Below, piece by piece: positions 56,296 to 64,000 of a stretch of 64,000 bases of DNA (position 1 is its first letter; each line of letters begins with the position of its first letter). The notes below the pieces were generated by a model. It was given only the letters and a program-made list of their open reading frames with translations, was not told the DNA's origin and did no database searches. The stretch covers positions 1 to 64,000 of the forward strand of contig CAWFMY010000005.1 in the NCBI GenBank assembly GCA_963816925.1, read 5' to 3'. Both the position numbers and the translations under genes were made by a program. This stretch comes from CAIWHR01 sp963816925. Lineage in GTDB: Bacteria > Pseudomonadota > Gammaproteobacteria > Burkholderiales > Casimicrobiaceae.

Positions 56296-57682
56296 TCATG
56301 GGGATAACGCCGCCGCTGGAGAGGCGTTGGGAAAACGAACGCAGATCCGCGTGCCGCGGTGCCCCGCCGGTGCATCGATGTCGAGGACGCCGCGATGACG
56401 TGAAACGACTTCCTGCACGATCGCGAGCCCCAGTCCGGAACCGTCGCCGGGTGTTTCCGGCATTCTGTAAAAGCGCTCCAGCACTTTGGCACGCTCGGAC
56501 TCGGGAATTCCGGGCCCGGTGTCCTCGACGCATAGGAACGCGCTCCCTCGATGCATCCCGTTTTCACCGTCACTGCCCCGCCGGATGGTGTGTATCTCAG
56601 CGCGTTGTCCAGGAGATTGGCAAAGACCTCGACCAAAAGCAGCGGGTCACCAAGCACTTCCGCGCGTTCGAGCGCGAATCCAAGATCGATGTTCAGGGCG
56701 TGCGCTCGGAGCGCCCATTCGCCCGCACCCGCGCCGGCAATTCCGCGCAAATCGACGCGCTCAAGCTTCGACCGCTATCCGTTGCGCTCTCGGCCTTGGC
56801 AAGCGCCAGGAGCTGGTTCGCGAGACGACTCGCGCGCACGGTGGCGCCATGCATGCGCTCCACTTCGGCTAGCACGTCCGGCGCCAACGTGCGGCGCAGC
56901 AGCAACTCGAGGTGCATTTGCAGTCCGGCGAGCGGTGTCCGGAGCTGATGCGCGGCATTCGCCAGGAATCGTTGCTGCATTGTATTTGCGTCACGGACCT
57001 GGCTCAAGCAGCCCATTGAAGGCGTCCACCACGAGTGGCGCGACCTCGACGGGCACGGCGCGCCGCAAGGGGCCGCAGGTCTCGCGGCGCCCGTCGCAGC
57101 AACTCCAGACGCAATTGCTCCAGCGGCCGCAGACCGTGCGCGACGCCCAGCCACGCTAGGCCGGTCGCGGCGATCGCAACGAGTATTGTCGGCACGAATT
57201 CAGCGACGAGTATTTCACCGATCAGCCGGTTGCGCTTGTAGAGCGTTTCCCCAACCTGCACGGTATAGCCGTTCGCCGTCCGGTGCGCGGCGATGCGGAT
57301 GTTCTGACCATCACTGACCCCGTCGAAGAATGTTTGCTGTCCGGGGCCGAGCTCGGCGGCGGCGGGAGGTCGGGCACGCCATCGACAATTGAGTTGGTCG
57401 GTGACCGCACCTGAAAGATGACCCGGTCGACTTGATCGTAGACGAGCGCCTCAAGCGCCTTTTCGGAAGGTCGACGTGCGCGCCGCTGGCATCGATGCGC
57501 AGGTTCTCGGCGATATCGAGCGCGGGATCAAGCAGCGATCGATCGTAGGCGTCGTTCGCCGAGCGAAGCGCGACCCAGTAGGATACGGCGCCGGCGCCGG
57601 CAACCATCAGCATCAGCGAGCTGACGAGGAAGACCAGCAGGCGTCGGCGAATGCTCGGTCGCGCGCGCGGAACGTCACTCAT
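56296..57682 (-). pseudogene. TctE-like sensor histidine kinase (several frameshifts)
   Basis: The N-terminus (PSIRRRLLVFLVSSLMLMVA, first membrane helix) reads from 57682. Other frames give RIAAHRTANGYTVQVGETLY, FVPTILVAIAATGLAWLGVA (second helix), RFLANAAHQLRTPLAGLQMH (H-box), LLVEVFANLLDNALRYTPSG (N-box), CVEDTGPGIPESERAKVLER and GDGSGLGLAIVQEV (G-boxes), ending at 56296. All kinase motifs survive and are collinear over the normal ~460 residues. It needs about five indels; several fit single-base deletions, unlike the insertion-type errors elsewhere. Its start overlaps the response-regulator stop by 8 bp. Confidence 0.78.
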
Positions 57683-58345
57683 CGCCGCCCTCCCACATGT
57701 AACCGAAGCCGCGCACGGTCCGAATGTGCATGCCGGCGGACTCGATCTTCGTCCGCAGGCGGGAGACGTAGACCTCGATCGCGTTCGGCGACAGCTGTTC
57801 GTCGACGGCGAACAGGCTCTCGGCGATCTGCTCCTTGCTGAGCACGCGCCGCGGCCGCGTGAGTAAGAGCTCGAGCAGCGCCCATTCGCGCGGCGTCAGC
57901 TCGACCGGTTTGTCGTTCACGCGAACCCGCTTGGCCGCGACGTCGACCTCGAGTCCGGCCACCGACCAGGTCGCGGGCGGCGCCGCCGATCGGCGCAGCA
58001 GCGCGCGCACGCGCGCCTCGAATTCGGTGACCGAGAATGGCTTCGTCAGGTAATCGTCGGCGCCGAGATCGAGGCCGTGCACGCGGTCTTCGACGGCGTC
58101 GCGCGCGGTCAGCACCAGCACGTTGGTGTCGCAGCGGCGCGCAGCGCAGGCGTCGGAGCACCTCGAAGCCGTCGATGTCCGGCAGCCCGACGTCGAGCAC
58201 CACGAGATCGAATTCCTCGGTCCGGAGCAGCACATCGGCGTGCCTGCCGGTCCGCGGCTTGCTGCACCGCGTGTCCCGCCCGGGACAGCGCGGACGTGAG
58301 TCCTTCCGCGAGCAGGGCATCGTCCTCGACAACGAGAATGCGCAT
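57675..58345 (-). CDS. OmpR/TctD-family response regulator (two frameshifts)
   Basis: From 58345 (MRILVVEDDALLAEGLTSAL), after a shift near 58250: ADVLLRTEEFDLVVLDVGLP (phospho-Asp), then after ~58140: NVLVLTARDAVEDRVHGLDL, DDYLTKPFSVTEFEAR and a winged-helix domain (VELTPREWALLELLLTRPRR; IEVYVSRLRTKIESAG; RTVRGFGYMW). Removing one base at each switch gives exactly 222 codons. TctD/QseB/PmrA-type regulators often control outer-membrane or lipid A genes, so the arn operon, the adjoining PAP2 gene and the porin are plausible targets (inference). Confidence 0.85.
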
Positions 58346-58422
58346 GGTGATATCGGGACCCGTGCGCATCATCATACGCGCCGCCGTTTATGGTCGCTCG
58401 CCGCGCCTTGAACCAGGCGGCA

Positions 58423-59052
58423 TCAAAACTGCGTCTTGTATCCGACTGCGAAGCCGTGCGGCAGGAGCTCGATCATGAAGGGCGTGTCCCGGCTGTGGGC
58501 ATACCAGCCCGACAATCCGCCGACGGCCCAGCCAGCCAGCACGTCGGTCTGCCAGTGCGCCTGGTTCTTGATCCGTCCTGCGCCGACGTACAACGGCACC
58601 AGCAACAACGCGTACGCCGCAGGATTGTCCTTCGCGTATTCGATGACGTAGGGCGTCACGAGCGCCGCCGAGACCGAGGCCTCGCCGCTGGGAAAGCTGT
58701 GGTTGGAGCCGCCCTGGAACCAGAGGCACGGATTGTCCTCGGGGTTCGGCCGTGCCCGCGTGAAGATGTATTTGCCCGCTTCGGCCCCGACGGCGCCGAT
58801 GATTTCCGAATCGATGCCCTGCCACATCGTCTTGCCGAAGCGGGACTCGGAACCTTCCCATATCGCGCCTCCGACCTGCGCGATCGTGAGCGCCGCGACC
58901 AGCCCGCGGTACGCATTGGGATTCCAGACGCCCGACGCGTCGTAGGTGACGCGATGGTCGATATGCGACCACCCGCAGTTCTGCGCCGTCGCGGGCAACG
59001 ACACCGCCGCCAGCGCGAGCACAACGGAAAACAAGGTTCGTCGAAACCGCAT
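58423..59052 (-). CDS. PAP2 superfamily phosphatase, exported
   Basis: 209 residues from 59052 (MRFRRTLFSVVLALAAVSLP, signal peptide cleaved after ATAQ). The three PAP2 motifs are KYIFTRARP (K-x6-RP), PSGEAS in place of PSGH, and RIKNQAHWQTDVLAG (R-x5-H-x3-D). Motif 2 has Glu where the general-acid His is expected, a variant seen in some membrane-attached PAP2 proteins that may lower activity. Periplasmic dephosphorylation of a lipid (lipid A, undecaprenyl diphosphate or phosphatidate) is the family role. Start 59118 would add 22 basic residues. Confidence 0.85.
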   Translation of the reverse strand: MRFRRTLFSVVLALAAVSLPATAQNCGWSHIDHRVTYDASGVWNPNAYRGLVAALTIAQVGGAIWEGSESRFGKTMWQGIDSEIIGAVGAEAGKYIFTRARPNPEDNPCLWFQGGSNHSFPSGEASVSAALVTPYVIEYAKDNPAAYALLLVPLYVGAGRIKNQAHWQTDVLAGWAVGGLSGWYAHSRDTPFMIELLPHGFAVGYKTQF

Positions 59053-59212
59053 CGTGCGATGCCTTTGCCGCGGCTCGCGGAGCATCTTCGACCGGCGAGC
59101 CATGGCCGAAGCATACAAAGCTCGACTTTCCCCAAGCTTGCAGGACGCTGACGTTTCGCTGACGGCAAGGAGATTGGCTCCGCGGCGTGGACGGCCTCCA
59201 GCTCGAAAAAAG

Positions 59213-59238
59213 AAAAAGGGCCGTCGCCGGCCCTTTTT
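59213..59238 (-). terminator. strong rho-independent terminator after rplI
   Basis: 11-bp perfect stem AAAAAGGGCCG (59213-59223) with 59228-59238, 4-nt loop, followed on the minus strand by T-rich CTTTTTTC. It lies 26 bp past the rplI stop and closes the ribosomal-protein operon, so dnaB is not read from it. Confidence 0.9.
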
Positions 59239-59263
59239 TCGCGTTCGCGCGCTTGACCTTGCG

Positions 59264-59722
59264 TCAGCCGGCCACGGTCTCGCCGATGACGTGGACCGTG
59301 ATGTTCGCGATCGCGTCGGAATGCACGGCGACGACCAGCGGATGGTCGCCGACCTGCTTCAGCGGCCCCGTCGGCATCCGGATCGACGCCTTCTCGACCG
59401 CGAATCCCAGCGCCTTCAGCGCGTCGACGATGTCGACGTTGGTGACCGAGCCGAACAGCCGGCCGTCGACGCCGGACTTCTGCGTGACGTTGACGGTCGT
59501 GCCCTCGAGCTTGGCCGCCTGCTCCTGCGCGGCGGTGAGCTTCGCGGCGGCGGCGGCTTCGAGCTCCGCGCGCTTCGCTTCGAGCATCTTGATGTTCTCC
59601 GGCGTCGCGCGCTTCGCCTTCCCTTGCGGGATCAGGAAATTGCGCGCGTAGCCCTGCTTCACCTTGACGACGTCGCCGAGGTTGCCGACGTTGACCACTT
59701 TTTCGAGGAGGATGATTTGCAT
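59264..59722 (-). CDS. rplI: 50S ribosomal protein bL9
   Basis: 152 residues: the L9 N-terminal domain (MQIILLEKVVNVGNLGDVV; GYARNFLIPQGKA), the long central helix (Glu/Ala-rich, ~45-75) and the C-terminal domain (SVTNVDIVDALKALGF). Last gene of the rpsF-priB-rpsR-rplI operon. Confidence 0.97.
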   Translation of the reverse strand: MQIILLEKVVNVGNLGDVVKVKQGYARNFLIPQGKAKRATPENIKMLEAKRAELEAAAAAKLTAAQEQAAKLEGTTVNVTQKSGVDGRLFGSVTNVDIVDALKALGFAVEKASIRMPTGPLKQVGDHPLVVAVHSDAIANITVHVIGETVAG

Positions 59723-59735
59723 GTCGGTCCCCGGG

Positions 59736-60017
59736 TCAGTGGAGGTCGGTGTACGGGATCAGCGCGAGGAAGCGCGCGCGCTTGATCGCGGTGCCGAGCT
59801 GGCGCTGGTAGCGGGACTTGGTGCCCGTGATCCGCGCCGGCATGATCTTGCCGTTTTCCTGGATGAAATCCTTCAGGACCTCGATGTCCTTGTAGTCGAT
59901 TTCCTTGACGCCTTCCGCGGTGAAGCGGCAGAACTTCTTGCGCTTGAACAGCGCATTGCCGCGCTCGCGCTTCTTGCCATCTTTCTTCTTGCCAAACCTT
60001 CCTTGGGGACGGGGCAT
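59736..60017 (-). CDS. rpsR: 30S ribosomal protein bS18
   Basis: 93 residues with the S18 core (FCRFTAEGVKEIDYKDIEVL; GKIMPARITGTKSRYQRQLG) and a Lys/Arg-rich N-terminus. It binds bS6 in the small-subunit platform. It begins 1 bp after priB ends. Confidence 0.97.
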   Translation of the reverse strand: MPRPQGRFGKKKDGKKRERGNALFKRKKFCRFTAEGVKEIDYKDIEVLKDFIQENGKIMPARITGTKSRYQRQLGTAIKRARFLALIPYTDLH

Positions 60018-60018
60018 G

Positions 60019-60327
60019 TCAGTTTCCTTCCATCGATTCGAATTCGTTTACGTGCAGCGCAAGAGTGATCCCGGTGCGGTACCGGCGGGCGATAAATCCC
60101 TTGCAGCGCAATTCAGTTCCAGTCGATACCTTGGCCAGCGCAATCGCCGGTTCGCCGAAGGCCACCGCGGTCAGCTCGCATTCGACTTTTCGCTCGCCGC
60201 CGGCTTCGGGCTGGACCGATGCATGCTTGAGCACGCATTCCAGCGCCGGGATGCCGGCCGGGGTGTAGCGAAGGTCGCCGCGTTCGGCCAGGATGGCGTC
60301 GAGCGTGAGCCGGTTCGCGCCGGACAC
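60019..60327 (-). CDS. priB: primosomal replication protein N, PriB
   Basis: 102-residue OB-fold single-stranded DNA-binding protein used in PriA-dependent replication restart. GTG start at 60327 (SGANRLTLDA follows). The PriB wording TPAGIPALECVLKHASVQ and FIARRYRTGITLALHV is clear. Location between rpsF and rpsR is a beta/gamma-proteobacterial hallmark. Confidence 0.95.
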   Translation of the reverse strand: MSGANRLTLDAILAERGDLRYTPAGIPALECVLKHASVQPEAGGERKVECELTAVAFGEPAIALAKVSTGTELRCKGFIARRYRTGITLALHVNEFESMEGN

Positions 60328-60354
60328 GTGATCTTTCGCGCCTCGCCTCGTTCG

Positions 60355-60828
60355 TTATGCCGAGGGGGCGGGCGCGTCGGGTGCGGCGGCAACGGCCGGC
60401 GCATCGGCCGCGGGACGCGGCGGCCGGTCGCCACGGTCACCGCGCTCATTTCTGTCCCCTCCGCGATCGCCACGGTCGCCGCGTTCTCCGTCACGCGCAG
60501 GCCGCGCCTTTTCCTCGCGCATCATCGGCGACGGCGCAATGACCGCCTCCTTCATCGCGACGATCAGGTGGCGCAGAACGGCGTCGTTGAACTTGAACGC
60601 GTGGTCGAGCTCGTTCAGGGTCTCCTGGTCGATCTCGATGTTCATCAGCACGTAGTGCGCCTTGTGGATCTTGGCGATCGGGTACGCCAGCTGGCGCCGA
60701 CCCCAGTCCTCGAGGCGGTGGATGCGGCCGTTGCGGCCGGTGATGGTCGTGCGATACCGCTCGATCATCGCGGGCACCTGCTCGCTCTGGTCGGGGTGCA
60801 CGATGAAGACGACTTCATAGTGACGCAT
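60355..60828 (-). CDS. rpsF: 30S ribosomal protein bS6 with RGD-rich tail
   Basis: 157 residues: a ~100-residue S6 fold (MRHYEVVFIVHPDQSEQVPA; GRRQLAYPIAKIHKAHYVLM; FNDAVLRHLIVAMKEAV) plus a ~55-residue disordered extension made of Arg-Gly-Asp-type repeats (GERGDRGDRGG and related) and an Ala/Pro-rich end. Long acidic tails occur in bS6 (RimK adds Glu in E. coli); this charged RGD form is lineage-specific. First gene of the operon; promoter at 60929-60957. Confidence 0.96.
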   Translation of the reverse strand: MRHYEVVFIVHPDQSEQVPAMIERYRTTITGRNGRIHRLEDWGRRQLAYPIAKIHKAHYVLMNIEIDQETLNELDHAFKFNDAVLRHLIVAMKEAVIAPSPMMREEKARPARDGERGDRGDRGGDRNERGDRGDRPPRPAADAPAVAAAPDAPAPSA

Positions 60829-60928
60829 GCAGATCTCTCCTTGGGGTCAGTGGTGGCGGCGATCCGGTCGCGCCGAAATGCCGCCGATGGCCTCCCCTTC
60901 TGCGGAGGGTGAGGCAAGGGAACCAATG

Positions 60929-60957
60929 ATTATGAACTAAAAAGATCGATAAATCAA
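60929..60957 (-). promoter_or_regulatory. sigma-70 promoter of rpsF operon
   Basis: Minus strand: -35 TTGATT (60957-60952), 17-bp A/T-rich spacer, -10 CATAAT (60934-60929), 4/6 and 5/6 consensus matches. The transcript leader would be about 95 nt. It is the clearest housekeeping promoter in the window. Confidence 0.8.
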
Positions 60958-61076
60958 GTGTGTGGTGGATCTCTGTTACCCTGTGTCGATGTCGCGACCG
61001 CGACGTTGGACCGGTCGGACGCCATGCGCACGCCGGCATGGCATGGATTCGCAACCGTTCCCTTCATGGGGTGATC

Positions 61077-62648
61077 ATGGTCTTCCTTCATCGCGCAAGA
61101 TGCCTCGTCGCCGCGGGCGGTCTTAGTCTGCTGTTGAGCGGGTGTTTCCTCCAGGCGATGATGGGACGAATCTTCCTGGAGGAAGACGTCGGATTGATCA
61201 ATACCGTCGTCGACCTTTCCTGGAGCGGCGGCACTGGCGCGATCTGCTTCGGCGGCTCCACACCCGGGGCGGCGCCGTCCACGAGCAGCTTGTCCTGCAC
61301 TTACGTCATCAATGGTTCTACCGTAGTTTCCAGCATCAACCTGGTAGCGGAATTCGGCACCTTCGGAGTGTTTGTCGATCCGGTCATCGTTCAGGTCCCG
61401 TCCGCGGCCACGGCATTCAGCGGCACGTACGCCGGCCCGGGAGGAACACAGAATCTGCAGATTACCCAGGCGGCAGGTACCGTGCGGGCCGATCTTTACA
61501 CCGACATCGTCGCGGAGCCGGGAATGAAACTCATCGTCGTCGATTTTCCGACGACGGCACCCGCCAATACCACGTACAACTTCACGCTGCATTTCCTGTT
61601 GCCGGGGAACGCGGCGTCGGTCCCGATGAAGGCGTTGTTTGCGGGCAAGATAACGGTCGCGGGGGAAACGTTCTACCCGCCGCTGTTGCCCTGCGAAACC
61701 GATTTTTCCAACATCGCCGGCGTGGACATGCCGCAGACCGGAGAGTTTCAGCCGGTATCAATTCCGTCGCCCACCGGTCAAGGCTGCGCCGGGAGAACCT
61801 ATCAGTATGTGTCTAGCCCCGACAACTCCAATTATCAAGGCATGTGGTGGGGCGGAGCGGCCGAAGACGGCTGGGGCATCAACTTCGCGCACCAGGGCAA
61901 GACCATCTTCGGCACGTGGTTCACCTACGACACCACCGGCAAGGGCTGGTGGCTGACGCTCATCACCGACGACAGCAAATCGACCTCCACGGTCTTCCAG
62001 GGCGACCTCTTTGCCACCACCGGCCCGCCCTTCAACACGATTCCGTTCGTCAAGACGGGACCGCCACCGTCGCCCATCGGCTCGGCGACGCTCACCTTCA
62101 ACGATGTCAACAACGGCTCGTTCCATTACGACGTGAACCTGCCGACCGGGACCATTTCGCAGACCAAGGCGATCACGCGCCAGCCACTCGGAACGGCCCC
62201 CTTCGCAACCTGTGCGGCGGGCGTCAACCTCACGGCAGTGACCAACTACCAGGACATGTGGTGGGCTGGCACCAGCGCGAGCCCCAAGGCCGAAGACGGC
62301 TGGGGGATCAACTTTGCGCATCAGGGCGACGTCATCTTTGCCAGCTGGTTCACCTACAACCTCGACGGCTCGCCGCTGTGGCTCGTGACGACGCTGCAGA
62401 AAGATGCAGCGCCCGGCGTTTACAAGAGCACGGATTTGTTCCGGCCGTCCGGCCCGCGCTTCGATGCCTACGACACACACCAGTACAGCCCGAATGCATC
62501 CGTCGGCAACATCATCGTGGCGTTCGCCGACGGCAACAACGCGACGTTCTCGTACAGCGTGCTGTTGCCGGGCATGACCACCCCGGCCGTGCAGAACAAG
62601 GCGATCACCCGCCAGCTCTTCTCGCCCACCGGGACGAGTTGCCGATAG
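61077..62648 (+). CDS. putative lipoprotein with two GWGINFAHQG-type repeats
   Basis: 523 residues. A lipoprotein signal (VAAGGLSLLLSGC-F) places the lipid Cys at ~22. The N-terminal ~220 residues form a Ser/Thr/Gly-rich beta domain of unknown type. Two homologous ~130-residue repeats follow: the first with NYQGMWWGG, EDGWGINFAHQG and FGTWFTYDT; the second with NYQDMWWAG, the same EDGWGINFAHQG and FASWFTYNLDG; each ends KAITRQ. This WW-GWG-NF-HQG unit recurs in many proteobacterial exported proteins, often next to lyase, protease or adhesin domains; its function is not known. ATG chosen at 61077. Divergent from rpsF. Confidence 0.82.
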   Translation: MVFLHRARCLVAAGGLSLLLSGCFLQAMMGRIFLEEDVGLINTVVDLSWSGGTGAICFGGSTPGAAPSTSSLSCTYVINGSTVVSSINLVAEFGTFGVFVDPVIVQVPSAATAFSGTYAGPGGTQNLQITQAAGTVRADLYTDIVAEPGMKLIVVDFPTTAPANTTYNFTLHFLLPGNAASVPMKALFAGKITVAGETFYPPLLPCETDFSNIAGVDMPQTGEFQPVSIPSPTGQGCAGRTYQYVSSPDNSNYQGMWWGGAAEDGWGINFAHQGKTIFGTWFTYDTTGKGWWLTLITDDSKSTSTVFQGDLFATTGPPFNTIPFVKTGPPPSPIGSATLTFNDVNNGSFHYDVNLPTGTISQTKAITRQPLGTAPFATCAAGVNLTAVTNYQDMWWAGTSASPKAEDGWGINFAHQGDVIFASWFTYNLDGSPLWLVTTLQKDAAPGVYKSTDLFRPSGPRFDAYDTHQYSPNASVGNIIVAFADGNNATFSYSVLLPGMTTPAVQNKAITRQLFSPTGTSCR

Positions 62649-62656
62649 CTGATCGA

Positions 62657-63782
62657 TCAGCGGAGCGGTGCCGAGACGGTCGACACCGGCGCGGAATCGC
62701 GCGTGGCGAGACCGGACAGCCCCTGGTCCCGCTCGACCTTGGGGAGTGCGGCTAGCGCCTTCACCCGCTCGTAAAACCGCGGCAGGTCGCCGCCCTCCTC
62801 CGCAAGGAGCGCCGCGAACTGGGGCACGCGATCGGCGTACAGACCCGCCGAGATGATCCCGGCGTTGTTGGCCCCGCCTGCGAACCAACGATCGAAGACC
62901 ACCGCGCCGCCCGAGTCCAACTTGAGGCGCTCGTGGTCCGCGCGCATTTCGGCGAAGATCGCCGCCTTGCGCGCACGCTTTTCGTCGTCGGGAAACGTCG
63001 CTCGCGTACAGCGCGGCCAGCCGGTCGCGCGTCTTGCGGATCATGGCGCGGAACTCGGTGCGGACCTTCTGCAGGCGCTTCACGTCCGCCGCGAATTGCC
63101 CGGCGTCGGCGGCTTCGGACTGTGCCGCCTGCCAGCGCGCAAGTCCCGCCTCCTCGACCGCGACTGCGAACGACTCGTTGAACGACGTATCGTCCTTCAC
63201 GTAGACGACCTGGTGCGCGAGCTCGTGGAAGACGAGGCGCGCGACCTCCGCGTCGCGGTAGCGGATGAACGTCGAGAGGACCGGGTCGTCGAACCAGCCG
63301 AGCGTGGAATACGCCGGAACGCCGCTGACATGGACGTCGAAGCCTTCGGCCGCGAGCCGCGCCGCCTCGGCGCGCGCATCGGCTTCCGCAAAGTAGCCGC
63401 GGTACGCAACGCACCCCGCGACCGGGAAGCACCATTGGCGTGCGGTGAGCGACAGCTCCGGTGTCGCGAAAACGTTCCACACCACGTAGGCCCGACCGAG
63501 ATCGGCGTAGCGCGTGTAGCTGCGATTGTCGGGAAGCGCGAGCTCGCGGCTCGCGAACGTCCGCATGTCCTGCACGCGGATCAGCTTCGCCTTGAGCACG
63601 GCATCCGGCGTTTCCTGCACGACCTCCGGGATCGGACGCGCACGGGACAGCAGGTCGGCCTGGCCCTTGAGGCCCTGCCAGTAGAATTCGGTCGCCGAAC
63701 AACCCGCGAGCGGAAGCGCCACGGCGACCAGGGCCAGGCGCAGCGAGCCGCAGCGCGCGATACGGGTGAAGCTGGACTCCAT
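62657..63782 (-). CDS. putative lipoprotein zinc aminopeptidase (one frameshift)
   Basis: About 375 residues. Start at 63782 with a lipobox (ALPLAGC-S). Residues up to ~260 read in one frame, including YWQGLKGQADLLSRARPI, FPVAGCVAYRGYF, GVPAYSTLGWFDDPVLSTFI and the zinc motif VFHELAHQVVY (HExxH) followed by NESFAVAVEEAG. Near 62997 one extra base moves the end into another frame: ARKAAIFAEMRADHERL, NNAGIISAGLYADRVPQFAA, GDLPRFYERVKALAALPKVE. Sequence and order match the predicted aminopeptidase family PF10023. The frameshift is probably an error. Confidence 0.82.
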
Positions 63783-63890
63783 CGTTCGTCGTACTCCGGG
63801 CGACCGTGAAAAGCGTTATGGTAGAGCTTCAGGCGTCAAAAACGTTCACAGCATACGCACCCCCGGTATAGACACGGTCCCGAGGTCCCC

Positions 63891-64000
63891 ATGGCCGCTC
63901 GCAGCCGATTGCCGCAAACGCCTTCCGGTGCGCGCCTTCGCGGGACCGCAATGGCTCTGGCCGCCGCGGCGATGGCTGCATCCGCGGCCCATGCCGAGGT
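63891..64000 (+). CDS. exported protein, N-terminal fragment at window edge
   Basis: 36 codons before the window ends: MAARSRLPQTPSGARLRGTA then a hydrophobic segment (MALAAAAMAASAAHAE) with an Ala-x-Ala-like cleavage site. This is a Sec signal peptide. An ATG at 63891 follows CGAGGT. Divergent from the aminopeptidase with ~108 bp between. Product not identifiable from the visible part. Confidence 0.65.
   Translation, partial: MAARSRLPQTPSGARLRGTAMALAAAAMAASAAHAE

Overview
The window is high-GC DNA (about two-thirds G+C by eye). It comes from a betaproteobacterium, most likely of Burkholderiales type. The evidence is the rpsF-priB-rpsR-rplI order (PriB is a beta/gamma-proteobacterial marker), an ActP acetate system, an L-Ara4N (arn) lipid A operon and a trimeric-type porin ending in Phe. 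No rRNA, tRNA or CRISPR was seen.

Layout. 0-13 kb, minus strand: the edge of a branched-chain amino acid ABC ATPase; a signalling/acetate-uptake block (sensor-exonuclease fusion, lone receiver, symporter-kinase, small membrane protein, cNMP/CBS/DUF294 protein, ActP, DUF485); then enoyl-CoA hydratase and acyl-CoA ligase. 13.3-16.9 kb: cobalamin adenosyltransferase, an ECF sigma/anti-sigma pair, and three tandem paralogous genes for tiny exported proteins, each behind the same three-part upstream element. 16.9-19.9 kb: FAA hydrolase, cysS, GNAT. 20-27.9 kb, plus strand: a complete arn operon (T, E-like, B, C, split A, D) with a TMEM175-like gene inside it, then bcp. 28.5-32.9 kb: phoH between two secreted beta-helix genes, with a stray copy of the phoH 3' end beyond the second one. 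32.9-40.7 kb, minus strand: dnaB followed by a surface-glycan/lipid set (methyltransferase-SEC-C-glycosyltransferase fusion, WbsX-like protein, 959-residue acyl-ligase/carrier fusion).

40.8-59.2 kb separates dnaB from rplI, which are normally adjacent in this group. It holds an ETHE1-type hydrolase, a porin, a lipoprotein, an internally deleted IS5-type element with an intact CTAG target duplication, and a candidate acyl/amine lipid cluster. That cluster has a B12-radical SAM protein, DUF2147, MipA/OmpV, two alpha/beta hydrolases, a class III aminotransferase, a HAD phosphatase, KS, ACP, a FemAB-like acyltransferase and two SMR-type proteins. A TctDE-like two-component system and a PAP2 phosphatase follow. 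59.2-64 kb: rpsF-priB-rpsR-rplI, a repeat-containing lipoprotein, an aminopeptidase and the start of an exported protein.

Sequence quality. Many genes are broken by single-base indels although the protein similarity continues in another frame: anti-sigma, arnA formyltransferase, the TMEM175-like gene, ETHE1, almost everything from 44.9 to 53.5 kb, and the TctDE-like pair. In the lightly affected genes nearly all are single extra bases in GC-rich or homopolymer contexts, which looks more like assembly error than decay. I label lightly affected genes CDS and heavily affected ones pseudogene, and give the merged reading.
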